Shown: positions 38,501 to 45,894 of the stretch, one piece after another
Position numbering within the stretch: position 1 is the first letter of the stretch
Layout of the letters: every line of letters starts with the position of its first letter
From: Dysidea avara
Taxonomy: Eukaryota; Porifera; Demospongiae; Dictyoceratida; Dysideidae
NCBI RefSeq assembly: GCF_963678975.1
Contig: NC_089272.1
Location: forward strand, 28,063,780-28,127,779
Direction of reading: 5' to 3'
DNA: 64,000 bases
Program-made: the position numbers and the translations under genes
The notes under the pieces: model-generated
Databases searched by the model: none
What the model saw: only the letters and a program-made list of their open reading frames with translations
Told to the model about the DNA's origin: nothing

Positions 38501-39502
38501 ATATAGATATCTGGCCTACACAATAGATTAAGGGGTGGGGTGTATGGTTTTCTGCAGACAAGATTAACAAGTGGTGTGGTCATCAGGTCATCATCATTAA
38601 GGGGGAGTCACTGTACTTTATTTTCAGTAGCAATCCTACAGCTACAAGTATCTACCCAGCATTTTGAACACTTTGTCATTTAAATACGTCACTCTCCAGA
38701 AAGTGGCAATATGGAAAATTATCATCTATTTAAGGATTTCTCATGACGACGCTGACCATGCAATGAAAATATAAAAGGATAGGTAAAACGCAAAAGGCAG
38801 ACACCTGTCAAAAGCAGAAATACCACATGCAAGTTTGCTTTCCATGAAATGGTGGCCATGCACTGTTTAAGTTTTGTTTAACCTTTAGCCTTGTGACTGT
38901 GGTCATGCTGGCAGACCAATAATCATGTTTTGTCATTTAAGTAGTTTCTTGATATTTAATGCTGCATTTGATACAAGATGCTCCAAGACTCTTTTGTAAA
39001 AGTGCTTTTGTCACATAGGATAATAAGTCGGTGCCATATACAATACAGATACAGTACATATCCTATTTTATATATGTACATATCACCATTCTATTGAACC
39101 CAGCAACATTTGTATAAGCATTGTGATGTGTGTCTATATATCTCGTTGAAAATTTACAATTTCTCAATCTGACTGATAATCTCTATAATACTCTATTATC
39201 AATCACAAATATAGCCCACAACTTACCACTGATGTACAGGAAGGCTGGATAACTCCTTATAGATAGGGTTGCTTGAGGTATCACACACACATACTCAGTA
39301 TCATTCACTGGAGCAGTAACTATTATGCTAGTGCCATTAACATTGTGACCTGGAAGTTCTACATTTAATATCTGATCAAGTCTGTATATGACTCCATCAA
39401 CCTCCCATGCTGGTGCAATTATAGAAGGATTTACTTCACAATGAAATACAGCTGCAGTGTCTCCAGGAAAGAAGATGACAGTAGTAGGAACTATCACAAA
39501 CT
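20455..39502 (-). CDS. Ig/FN3 type I membrane receptor gene (9 exons seen, 5' end missing)
   Basis: Nine exons on the minus strand chain with compatible splice phases: 39502-39227, 37162-36857, 34374-34299, 33099-32877, 30264-30124, 26185-26018, 23098-23042, 22825-22769 and 20606-20455. All junctions are phase 1 except the phase-0 intron splitting the second FN3 domain. Predicted order is Ig, FN3, FN3, two further ectodomain exons, two Thr/Ser stalk exons, and a membrane helix with a short tail. Every junction has GT and AG. The signal-peptide exon was not found and probably lies above 39502. Introns carry MITEs and dispersed repeats. The gene resembles animal surface recognition or adhesion receptors. 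The ligand cannot be inferred, and other exons may have been missed. Confidence 0.7.
20607..21860. other. Intron with inverted copy of a dispersed repeat
   Basis: Bases ~20680-20900 are an inverted relative of ~28430-28610 (shared CCCATGACAGCAG, AAAGCAGCCAA and CCCAAGCCCAGTG on one strand or the other). A half of the TGTGACC-type TIR appears at ~21245-21290. No exon recognised. Confidence 0.4.
21868..22270 (-). repeat. Dispersed GTCA-array repeat, copy B
   Basis: On the minus strand it reads AAAGGCACC, GTGAAAAAATTGAGCC, GCTTGTCTGAAGGAATC, then a GGCA/GTCA array, AGAAAATTC and TTGGGCTTGGTTATACC. These landmarks occur in the same order in copies at 28540-29260, 30700-31440 and partly 49190-49480. 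A fragment of its 3' end is at 33283-33440. No coding frame; class unknown. Confidence 0.65.
22769..22825 (-). CDS. Receptor exon 8: Thr/Ser stalk (duplicate 2)
   Basis: The exon is 57 bp and phase 1-1, bounded by TGTACAG and GTAAGC. It encodes TRSIPTSTLTATPTATSS, a mucin-like O-glycosylation stalk of 18 full codons plus a split codon, next to the membrane anchor. Confidence 0.65.
23042..23098 (-). CDS. Receptor exon 7: Thr/Ser stalk (duplicate 1)
   Basis: The exon is 57 bp and phase 1-1, bounded by TATACAG and GTAAGA. It encodes KRSKPTSTLTATPTATSY, differing from its duplicate at five of 18 residues. Both copies keep intact splice sites and frame. Confidence 0.65.
23245..26017. other. Intron, gene-free
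   Basis: No exon recognised. A 118-codon open frame at 24007-24363 (+) lacks domain signals and overlaps short tandem TATTTGGT repeats. Bases 25150-25760 are hAT-like: they begin CAGTGGAGGAGG, include a G-run/C-run hairpin (GGGGGGCACAGCCCCCC), and hold CTCTATTAGAG motifs at 25602-25643. Confidence 0.4.
25472..25545 (+). repeat. tRNA-derived fragment (SINE-like)
   Basis: It has a near-consensus B box, GGTTCAATTCC (25526-25536), and an A box-like TGGTAAGAC ~35 bp upstream. The T-arm pairs only at two of five positions and the anticodon loop lacks U33. It looks like a pol III promoter relic, not a tRNA gene. Confidence 0.4.
26018..26185 (-). CDS. Receptor exon 6: ectodomain segment
   Basis: The exon is 168 bp and phase 1-1, from acceptor ATGTTAG to donor GTGAGT. 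It encodes SATIMDDMATVTISSLKC, GTYSITAGG and a Cys-containing end (GECPEMSST). The pattern resembles the second half of an FN3-like fold. Together with the preceding exon it would make one ~100-residue domain. Confidence 0.6.
26186..27635. other. Intron, no feature recognised
   Basis: No exon or clear repeat seen except a degraded tRNA-like stretch on the minus strand at ~27490-27560 (complement of GAACCACTG with a poor B box). Confidence 0.35.
27636..28190 (+). repeat. Palindromic non-autonomous element, copy 1
   Basis: The ~555-bp unit has an inner palindrome (AACAGCCAAG, GGTGGCAGCC, and their complements about 200 bp later) and a left extension with AATAGAAG and CTATTAGAGTATT. An inverted copy lies at 40153-40680 and a partial one at 36573-36790. 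No coding frame. Confidence 0.7.
28230..29260 (+). repeat. Dispersed GTCA-array repeat, copy C
   Basis: Contains GGGACACAAAGAG, GTATGCCAAAAGGCAC, GTGAAAAAATTGAACC, GCTTGTCTGAAAGC, a 150-bp GTCA/GGTC array (28960-29115), then TTGGGCTGTACCTAACC. It has the same order of landmarks as copies B and D. The array gives a meaningless Ser/Val/Gln frame. Confidence 0.65.
29398..29579. mobile_element. hAT-like MITE, degraded
   Basis: Begins CAGGGGTGGATTC and ends GGATCTGCCATTG. It has a poly(A) block in the context GAAGACC-A16-GGTCACAAC that also occurs in the hAT MITE at 43680. The right half is a run of G. No clean target duplication. Confidence 0.5.
29930..30110. mobile_element. pogo/mariner-type MITE in receptor intron
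   Basis: A 181-bp element flanked by TA on both sides. The inverted ends (CGATTATCTGAAC on the left, GTTCAGATAATCAAGG on the right) pair imperfectly. It contains one CTCTATTAGAGTATTT motif at 29996-30014. Its right end lies about 12 bp from the 5' splice site of receptor exon 5. Confidence 0.7.
30124..30264 (-). CDS. Receptor exon 5: ectodomain segment
   Basis: The exon is 141 bp and phase 1-1, from acceptor TTTTACAG to donor GTGAAT. It encodes SSSILNTTSSFLNLDV, with sequons and Cys (MVMCDINPSS, NYCEVIVGSVT). It is likely the first half of an FN3-like domain completed by exon 6. Confidence 0.6.
30315..30615. repeat. Foldback element, ~120-bp arms
   Basis: Arms ~30319-30440 and ~30488-30612 pair almost fully (shared GGGACCATAGCACATTGA and CAGTAAAACAATAAGAA). 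The tips (ACAAGTACA...AAATTT) resemble those of the foldback at 48172-48450, so the two are one family. Confidence 0.8.
30700..31440 (+). repeat. Dispersed GTCA-array repeat, copy D
   Basis: Landmarks in order: GAGACACAAAGGAGG, GTATGCCAAAAGGCACC, CTTGTCTGAAGGAATCAGG, a short GTCA array (~31220-31246), AGAAAATCC, TTTGGGCTTAGTTATACC. An internal ~170-bp direct duplication (CATCTGAA(A)A(G/C)TGAAGTAT at 30710 and 30868) is also present. Confidence 0.65.
31441..32316. other. Intron, nothing recognised
   Basis: AT-rich, without exon-like frames or clear inverted repeats. Confidence 0.35.
32317..32603. mobile_element. hAT-type MITE with (AT)n
   Basis: Starts CAGTGGTGGATCC and ends GGATCCGCCCCTG. 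It carries CTCTAATAGAGCAGTCA at 32386-32402 and a second half-motif, then a 45-bp AT dinucleotide run (32481-32525). Flanks TGATAGAT and TAAATCTT match only weakly. Confidence 0.6.
32877..33099 (-). CDS. Receptor exon 4: second half of FN3 domain 2
   Basis: The exon is 223 bp, entering in phase 0 and leaving in phase 1 (acceptor TCCTTTAG, donor GTAAGT). It encodes NLSYGANAVLAPIIYRVNY followed by strands typical of FN3 C', E, F and G (INITLPAVDSNVLVHVTP). Confidence 0.7.
33283..33440 (-). repeat. 3'-end fragment of the GTCA-array repeat
   Basis: Matches 21868-22020 (CATACAGTATGGTA(G/T)CAC, GTTTGGG(C/T)TT, CACCAGCTTCAC). Confidence 0.5.
33632..33873. mobile_element. TGTGACC-type palindromic MITE, copy 1
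   Basis: Ends TATGTGACTGATTTTG and ATTCGGTCACATA with subterminal CTTCCACACACATCCA and its complement. Same family as 37891-38131, 39532-39755 and 55674-55912; superfamily unassigned. Confidence 0.6.
34299..34374 (-). CDS. Receptor exon 3: first half of FN3 domain 2 (frame problem)
   Basis: The 76-bp exon lies between acceptor TGCAACAG and donor GTGAGT. It starts as VPDHISMVNVTC in phase 1, but only the +1 frame gives the expected end LCIASWD before the phase-0 donor. One extra T in the TTTT run at 34337-34340 would make both halves consistent with the next exon. So this is either an assembly error or a real inactivating indel. Confidence 0.45.
34375..36572. other. Intron with hAT-like debris
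   Basis: No exon recognised. From ~35475 (CAGGGGTGTAGTTGG) to ~36010 (GTCCGGATCCACCTCC) the sequence is hAT-like, with degraded CTCTAATAAA-type motifs (35566-35587, 35750-35770), a C-run hairpin, and three tandem copies of a ~20-bp unit (GCCCTTTGAAATAGGGG) at ~35896-35960. Confidence 0.45.
36573..36790 (+). repeat. Palindromic element, partial copy 3
   Basis: Shares AACAGCCAAGCTGTGAAAA and AGGTGGCAGCCAAAAAATGG with the units at 27636-28190 and 40153-40680. Both extensions are missing. Confidence 0.6.
36857..37162 (-). CDS. Receptor exon 2: FN3 domain 1
   Basis: The exon is 306 bp and phase 1-1, from acceptor TTTTACAG to donor GTATGT. It encodes a whole FN3 domain with the core Trp (NMRITWDIP), the tyrosine strand (QYYNITV) and the G-strand region (YNVTVLVTASNSIGSS). 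Several N-glycosylation sequons are present. Confidence 0.8.
37891..38131. mobile_element. TGTGACC-type palindromic MITE, copy 2
   Basis: A 241-bp element with almost perfect ~45-bp inverted ends (TATGTGACCCGGTCTGCGAA and complement), then AAGGGCTCTTATAGCC. It lies in the intron between the Ig and FN3 exons. Confidence 0.8.
38132..39226. other. Intron, nothing recognised
   Basis: An inverted pair flanks ~38228-38400 (GGGTTCCAGCAATAAAAG and its complement at ~38375), suggesting one more small foldback. No exon was seen. Confidence 0.35.
39227..39502 (-). CDS. Receptor exon 1 in window: Ig domain
   Basis: The exon is 276 bp and phase 1-1, from acceptor TGCTATAG to donor GTAAGT. It encodes an Ig domain with the Cys pair (AAVFHCEVN and TEYVCVIP) and the buried Trp (PAWEVDG). 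The signal peptide and any further Ig domains must lie upstream. Confidence 0.8.
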
Positions 39503-39531
39503 CTATAGCAAATAATTACATATATGTAACC

Positions 39532-39755
39532 GGATTGGTCTTCCACACACATCCAATTTATGAACTTTGGCAATTCATAACTTGAGATTGGAAAAAGCTG
39601 CTGACTTGAAGTGTGGTCAGTAGTGAGTTCCAACATAGGTTAGTGGAAGGAGGAAGTTTCAGGTGTTTATCTTTATGAACACCAAGTTGTAGTCTTCCAA
39701 GTTCATAAAATTGGGTGTGTGTGGAAGACCCCTTTTTGCAAATCCAGTCACATAT
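39532..39755. mobile_element. TGTGACC-type palindromic MITE, copy 3
   Basis: Ends ATGTAACCGGATT and AATCCAGTCACAT; subterminal GGTCTTCCACACACATCCAA and complement. Its edge lies ~28 bp from the 3' splice site of the Ig exon. Confidence 0.75.
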
Positions 39756-40152
39756 TTGCTGTCTATACAATATTCTGGTAGTATACTAACAAGCACAGTA
39801 AAACATAATTGGGTCTTTTTACTAAGTAGGGTTATAGAAATAAAATGGAAGGAAATAAGGGAGGTTGAGTCAGTTACAGTTATATTAGTGCACATTTAAT
39901 TTCTATGTTACGCACCAGAATTTGACTTCAAACAGTAGATCAATAATTAACATTTTCTAATATGTATGTGCAAAGCACCAAGCTACATGTATAACTCTCC
40001 CCCTACAAGGCTCTCTCCACACGAATGCTGCATATTATTACACACATACACATACAAGTCCACTTAAAGGAAGGTCAACAGTTCAAAAATTCAAAGCACG
40101 GTGTGGTCACACAGCCCAAGACAGAGTAGCTGTAATAACATTGTCTCTGCCT

Positions 40153-40680
40153 CTACGTCAAAGTTTTCCACACAAAACCAGCCAAGATGTGAAAAACGGT
40201 GCAGCCTTAAAGAGCCTGGATGAAAAACACATGAAACCAAAGGTGGCAGCCAAGAAATGGCTGCAATGATACAAATTTTAACAATGCATGCTGCCATTAT
40301 TATAATTTATTATCATTAACATCTTTGCAGTGATTTCGTGGCTGCCTCCTGTGATTTCATAACTTTTCACCCAGGCCTTTAAAGCTACACCATTTTCACA
40401 GTTTGGCTGTTTTGTGTGGATTCACTTCTTTCTGTACTTTATAAGACCCAAACCAGCCTATGGCTGACATTAGGGTTTGTTTTTACTCACATAGTTTAAA
40501 TGCTGATTTTGAGTATAAATGTATTGTATTACATGCTTTACCAATTTGGTATTGTAATATTCTAGTAGAGTACACATTTTTGAGGATTTGTAACAGAACA
40601 TAATTATTATATAGAATGTTTTAGAGAAATCTAGATAGTACTTCTATTGGTAGATCTATGAAATTCATCTCTCTCTGAAT
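40153..40680 (-). repeat. Palindromic non-autonomous element, copy 2 (inverted)
   Basis: Same parts as 27636-28190 in opposite orientation: inner palindrome (CCACACAAAACCAGCCAAG, GGTGGCAGCC), then TTATAAGACCCAAACCAGCC, ATTCTAGTAGAGTA and GGTAGATCTATGAAA. Confidence 0.7.
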
Positions 40681-41329
40681 AAGTGTTCCCAATACAACAA
40701 ACCATAACTTCTCACTACTTGTGGCACTGTTTATACTGGAGAATTCAATGTTAAAACCTCTGGAGGTTCATTATCAGGGAGTGTGTTAGCCACATCTTCA
40801 AGAGTATTCCCTGTAATACAGAGACATCTTGAATGCATGGAAGACTTTGCTCGCGATACAGCACAAGCCAAAACAATTCCACTGTCTGTCATATTCTCCT
40901 GAATGGCATCTGAGAAATGTGGCAGTTGCCACTACCTTGCTTCCAGCTAGATCATTACCAAGTACATATAGGACAATTAACCCTGGAAAACTACTGAATC
41001 ATTCACTAAAAAGCTCCTCAAACAAATCTTATGTAATGGTGCATTGAAGACATCCAACTCCACCCATTGTAGTAACACTGTCATGCCAGTATAAACCTGG
41101 GAGAAAGGGGGTAGCTACAGCTACCCCAGTTTCAAATGGATCAATTTGACCTCCATGGGTAAATTTAAACTATTTCTTTTTGGTTAAAATGACCATCTAA
41201 AAGTGGACATAACTAGGGTAGGAATTTGAACTAAATCAGTCAAAATAACTAGGGTAGGTCAATATAATTGCTCACTTAGGATGTTGAAATAACACATTTT
41301 GGTGATTTCAGTGTTATTGGTAAGTCTAC
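40681..41329. other. Unassigned stretch with a short open frame (-)
   Basis: On the minus strand ~40955-40735 is open (GIVLACAVSRAKSS, TLEDVANTLPDNEPPEV) with a possible acceptor TATTACAG inside. The product is not recognised and similarity to a known gene is not evident. Confidence 0.25.
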
Positions 41330-41360
41330 TATGGAAAAGATTAGATTACCAGCTCCATGG

Positions 41361-41886
41361 TTAAATTACAGTACACTGGCCATTATAACATTTGTGCTAC
41401 ATCCCACAATCAAAAGTGAATATGAAGAACATAGGTTTTGTATACAATTTGAAAAAGTTTTCAAATTATATATCAAACCTATGTTCTTAAAAAGTGAATA
41501 TGAAGAACATAGGTTTTATATACAATTTGAAAAAGTTGTATATAAAACCTATGTTCTTCATATTCACTTATAACATTTGTGCTACATCCCACAATCAAAA
41601 GTGAATATGAAGAACATAGGTTTTGTATACAATTTGAAAAAGTTTTCAAATTATATATCAAACCTATGTTCTTAAAAAGTGAATATGAAGAACATAGGTT
41701 TTATATACAATTTGAAAAAGTTGTATATAAAACCTATGTTCTTCATATTCACTTTTTAAGAACATAGGTTTGATATATAATTTGAAAACTTTTTCAAATT
41801 GTATACAAAACCTATGTTCTTCATATTCACTTTTGATTGTGGGATGTAGCACAAATGTTATAATGGCCAGTGTACTGTAAATTTAA
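41361..41886. mobile_element. Inner foldback element with tandem units
   Basis: Begins TTAAATTACAGTACACTGG and ends CCAGTGTACTGTAAATTTAA, flanked by CCATGG on both sides (apparent 6-bp target duplication, ambiguous because CCATGG is itself palindromic). The body is a ~183-bp palindromic unit repeated in tandem (from ~41388 and ~41571), then inverted. GTGAATATGAAGAACATAGG and its complement recur throughout. Confidence 0.75.
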
Positions 41887-41953
41887 CCATGGACAGACCT
41901 CTCAACTCTCACGGTTTCACCGTGAGAGTTGAGAGGTCTGTCCATGGTTAAAT
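41881..41953. repeat. Perfect 35-bp inverted repeat, 3-nt loop
   Basis: Arms 41881-41915 and 41919-41953 are exact complements around TTC. The arms include GGACAGACCTCTCAACTCTC. Confidence 0.9.
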
Positions 41954-42661
41954 GAGACTCAAGTTTTTGGGCCTCTTCTCAAGGTCTCATGGTTAGGTGC
42001 TAATTTTTCAAGGTCACGCTCCATATCTCAAGAATTCTCAAGGTTTTCGCCTATAAATAAAATTCAAACCCACAATCGAAAACTTTTCGTCAACTCAATA
42101 TAAGAAATGGTACTCACGTGATAAATATTTAAAATTTATGGCGCTCAAATCTATAAAAGACTGGAGCCAACCTGTAACCCAAGGCTGTATTACAGCATGA
42201 TAAGGTGACTTCTCGTTTTTGTTTAGTAGTAAATAAGTTTTTCTAGCATTAATCAACTTTGAATAGACTAAGATAGACGGTGGGAAATATATCACGTGCC
42301 AGAGCAGAGGCCAGATTCGGACCTAGTGAAAGGATTAGTGATACCTACAATCATCACAAAGATAGGCATAAAGCTGAATAAACAGATTTAAGATTCACGT
42401 GATACTACACCATGCTTGGAATTCCAGGTTGCTTATATTCTATGTGTAGATTAAGACCATAGAGCATAGAAATAAGCTGCAAATAACAGCAGTATACATG
42501 CAGTATAGCTAGTTCATGCTTGTTGACATTCTTTATTAATAAAATGTGTGTGTGTGTGAACCCCACTGTTGCATGAGGCCATGTACTTGGGGTGTCTCAA
42601 GGTTAACTCCAGTTCCAAGTTGAGAGGTCTGCATGGAGCTGGTAATCTAATCTTTTCCGTA

Positions 42662-43277
42662 GTTCTATAAGGTCAGGTATGTTTAAAGTATTAAGATGCA
42701 GTATGTAACAATTATCGTGAATATGTGTCATAGATAAATATATTAATGTATGTATTACTAATGATGACTGACTTGTTAATTAATGTAAACAAATATTTTG
42801 TGGCGTGAGTTAATTTTACCACAGACGGTTAAATGACCATGATAGCAAGGTTATTTCAATTCCTTGGCTAGAAGTTGAAGAGACTTTAGGGAATCTGGGT
42901 AATATGACTGTATTTTAAAAAGTTAGAATGAACAAGTACATCCTTGGGTAATTACTACCAAAAAATCGGTTGTTTGAATTGCAGGTAAAACAACCCAAAA
43001 TTTGGGTCATTTGTACCCATTACAATTTACAGTGTAACATTAATTCAAAGCATTGACAATAATAAGTATAATGATACAATTTTACCTTATGACGTAGCAA
43101 ATTTAAAACAGCAAATGCTTAAAACTGTCAATATCAACTTCACACAGGTCATCTCTACCATATTGGTTTATTAACGTGCTGTACTTCTGGAGTAGAAAAC
43201 ATGCCATGACCAGTACATATATATTATGTAGTATGATTGAAGTGTATGTACTCGAGGGAGTGTCACATAGGCATGCG
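42662..43277. other. Gene-free stretch
   Basis: No exon, RNA gene or clear repeat recognised. Confidence 0.35.
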
Positions 43278-43497
43278 CTGTAGGTAGATCTGTGACCACA
43301 GTCAAAGTCTTGACCTGATGAAATTTCACTTTGACCTGTGCCTTTTTTAACCTTTAACCAGTGACTAAGTTTGATGATATATTTCAGTGCTTTCGATTGT
43401 GGGTTGGAAATTTTTACCCTTGACTGTTGACTTGGCATGAATTTGGTGGCCTTGACCTTTGACTTAGACTTTGACCATGGTGCAGATCTACCTACAG
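43278..43497. mobile_element. Short MITE with 15-bp ends
   Basis: Ends CTGTAGGTAGATCTG and CAGATCTACCTACAG pair perfectly. The interior repeats TTGACCTTTGACTT-like words. No obvious target duplication; no coding capacity. Confidence 0.6.
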
Positions 43498-43679
43498 TGA
43501 GAGCTTGTGTGTTACCCCTTGTGTACTGTAGCTTATGCTTACACTACAAGAATCAAGAACTGCAGAAGAAAAATTATTAGCTTAATTTATAGCTAGGGCA
43601 ACCCCTACATGCTGAACGAGTTACACAGATTACTAATAATAACAGATAACAAACTACTTCCTGCCACAAAACAAGTAGA

Positions 43680-44012
43680 CAGGGCCGCCCAGAGAAATTA
43701 AGGAGCCCAGGGCAAAGAGTTAAAGTGGGGCCCTTCACCCAAGTTGTAAGTTGAAGACCAAAAAAAAAAAAAAAAAAAAGGTCACAACCTGCAATAACTA
43801 CCCATCACCAACCACATCTCCTTATCTATAAGCTTGCTACACTGCTCCTCTGAAGAATACTGTGACTGCTCTATTAGAATATTTACATCTGACTGCTCTA
43901 TTAGAGTATATAGATCTTTTAAACAGGTATTCAGGATGCCCTTCATGGGGCCCCTTTCAGGCTGGGGCCCGGGGCAAAATGCCCCAGTTGCCCCCCCCTG
44001 TGGGCGGCCCTG
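43680..44012. mobile_element. hAT-type MITE with perfect 8-bp target duplication
   Basis: Ends CAGGGCCGCCCA and TGGGCGGCCCTG. CAAGTAGA is repeated at 43672-43679 and 44013-44020, so insertion is recent. It contains the poly(A) module GAAGACC-A20-GGTCACAAC and a direct pair of GACTGCTCTATTAGA motifs at 43863-43911 followed by AGATCT. Confidence 0.92.
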
Positions 44013-44090
44013 CAAGTAGATAATCCATCCTACTAAACCCCCCATCCTCATACTCCTTAGCTATGTCAGTATTTCCTTAAAATACACATA

Positions 44091-44540
44091 GAGTAAGCCA
44101 CCGATGTTCGGCCACCAGGTGTTTTCGGACGCCAGTACACAGAAACTACGGAATCTATCAAGTTGAATTTTGCATCATTATTGCCTTAGGCCATCACCAT
44201 CCAGCACACCAAGTTTTTTAGAATTCCATCAAGGACTGTGGGTTTGGCGAGCCATTAGGTGGTAGTCCGAATCGCATGTAGTTTTGGCCAAAAGTATGAA
44301 TTTACGGACTGTAGTTCGCAAAGCTTATCAGATGCACAGATCTTAATGCAACTTGGTATCTAGTAAGGGTAGTCACCTAAGGTTCAGCATACCAAATATT
44401 AGCTAATTACTCAAAGCCACACCCGAGTAATCGCTGAATGTATGAGAGCATGTAGGGCAATCAAACATCGGACATTTATGCTACACGAAATTGCAGCTTC
44501 TGGTGGATTTTATTAGCCAATTCAGACGTGATCAACTGCT
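44091..44540 (+). repeat. Left TIR of the pogo-type element
   Basis: Inverted copy of 52040-52464 plus 57222-57262. Landmarks shared: GGTGTTTTCGGACG, CTTGATGGAATTCTA (complement), CTTAGGTGACTAC (complement), GTCCGATGTTTGATTGC (complement). Confidence 0.85.
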
Positions 44541-44812
44541 CTACGCTACCAAACAGTAAACTAAATCATTTTAAGCATTTAGTATAGTCTTATGCACGAG
44601 CAGCCGGACCTAGAACAGCTGATACAAAGCTCAGCATAGACTAGGTGCTGTTCAAGCACAAAAACTGTTAAAAGTATAAACTTACGACGAAAAATTATAT
44701 ACCTACTAGATCAACAAAAACACTCATTTGCTCCAACCATATATAAATGAAACAACACGCTCTTATATTAGAAATGTAGTCTAGGTCTCGTGATCCGTTT
44801 TAAGCTTTCTTT

Positions 44813-44900
44813 GTTATATATACGGTGTATGTTTAGACGAGCAGTTCAGTTGGGAGCAACTGTAGTTTTCTTGCTTCTAAACAGCTTAATAAGCAAATAG
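44813..44900 (+). promoter_or_regulatory. Candidate TATA/Inr promoter and 5' UTR exon
   Basis: TATATATA at 44815-44822 is followed ~31 bp later by an initiator-like TCAGTT (44846-44851). The presumed leader ends at AAATAG, directly before a strong donor GTGAGT (44901). The matching acceptor TTCTTTACAG ends at 45893, two bases before the transposase ATG, so a 5' UTR intron of 993 bp is likely. Inferred from motifs only. Confidence 0.5.
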
Positions 44901-45114
44901 GTGAGTGATTTTAGGCCATAAGCGTAATTCTATGTGTTTATGTGCTTTCTTTTGTTAAGAACCATTTTGGGCGGGTTTAGCTAGGCATGTTTGGGCCAGC
45001 CAGCAGTGGTGGGTGTATGCGTGTTCATCAGGCCTTGCGTAGGTCTAATTTCAGTTTACTGTTGAGTCTGAAGTCGGACAGCGTCACTGGGATAAGGGAA
45101 CTACGGTAGCTAGA

Positions 45115-45811
45115 GGGAGTATGGAAAACCCGAAACGCCGGATCAGCCGGAACAGGTTTATTTTTGCAATTGTGATCACGTGCAAACACTATGGCATGCC
45201 CGCTTTTAAGTTATAACACTCCACAATAGACTATTTCTATATACTTTTATAATCTAACCTTGCAGCAACTCCGCAGTGTACACAATGGATCGACGGCGAG
45301 CCTTAATTGGAATGCACAATTGCTAAATTCATCCTAAACTACACTCTACACCCTTAACTGAGGTGAAGGGATTTTATTAAAGCATCTTCATGGATACTGC
45401 AACTTCTAGCTAGTACTGTACAAAGCTAAGCAGCCCACTCGTATAAGTGACCGAATTTAATAGAGTCACACTAACAAGGTAGGCTTGTACACTGTCACTG
45501 TAGTACAGTACTAGCTATAAGTTGCAGTATCCATGAAGATGCTTTAAAATCCCTTCATCTTAAGGGTGTAGAGTGTAGCTGAGATAGTTTTAGGATGAAT
45601 TTAGCAATTGTGCATTCCAATTAAGGCTCGCTGTCGATCCATTGTGTACACTGCAGAGTTGCTGCAAGGTTATAGATTATGTATATAGAAATAGTCTATT
45701 GTGGAGTATTATAACTTGAAAGCGGGCTTGCCATAGTGTTTGCACGTGATCACAATCGCAAAAATAAACCTGATCCGGGTTGTTCCGGCGTTCCGGGTTT
45801 TCCATACTCCC
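45115..45811. mobile_element. MULE-like foldback element
   Basis: A 697-bp element with ~300-bp inverted arms, beginning GGGAGTATGGAAAACCCG and ending CCATACTCCC. It is flanked by the exact 9-bp duplication GTAGCTAGA (45106-45114, 45812-45820). Long TIRs with a 9-bp duplication point to Mutator-like elements. No coding frame. It lies inside the predicted 5' UTR intron of the transposase. Confidence 0.88.
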
Positions 45812-45894
45812 GTAGCTAGACTTATAATAGCTACATTGTAACATAGTTATTACTTTGGGAGTATATTATTTGTCATGCTTTTGTTCTTTACAGC

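Larger units (their letters stand above)
41330..42661. mobile_element. Outer palindromic element of a nested pair
   Basis: Ends ATGGAAAAGATTAGATTACC (41330) and GGTAATCTAATCTTTTCC (42642-42659) are inverted copies continuing inward to CATG(G)(A)CAGACCTCTCAACT. The left end is interrupted by the inner element at 41361-41886. The body (41950-42600) contains CAAGGTCTCA/CTCAAGG repeats and no coding frame. Confidence 0.65.

Noticed and set aside
41331-41852. Several overlapping open frames with SEYEEHRF
   Set aside because: They are translations of the palindromic 183-bp units of a foldback element and read on both strands.
43103-43438. 111-codon open frame (-)
   Set aside because: It spans most of a short MITE and unrelated flank, and has no recognisable domain.
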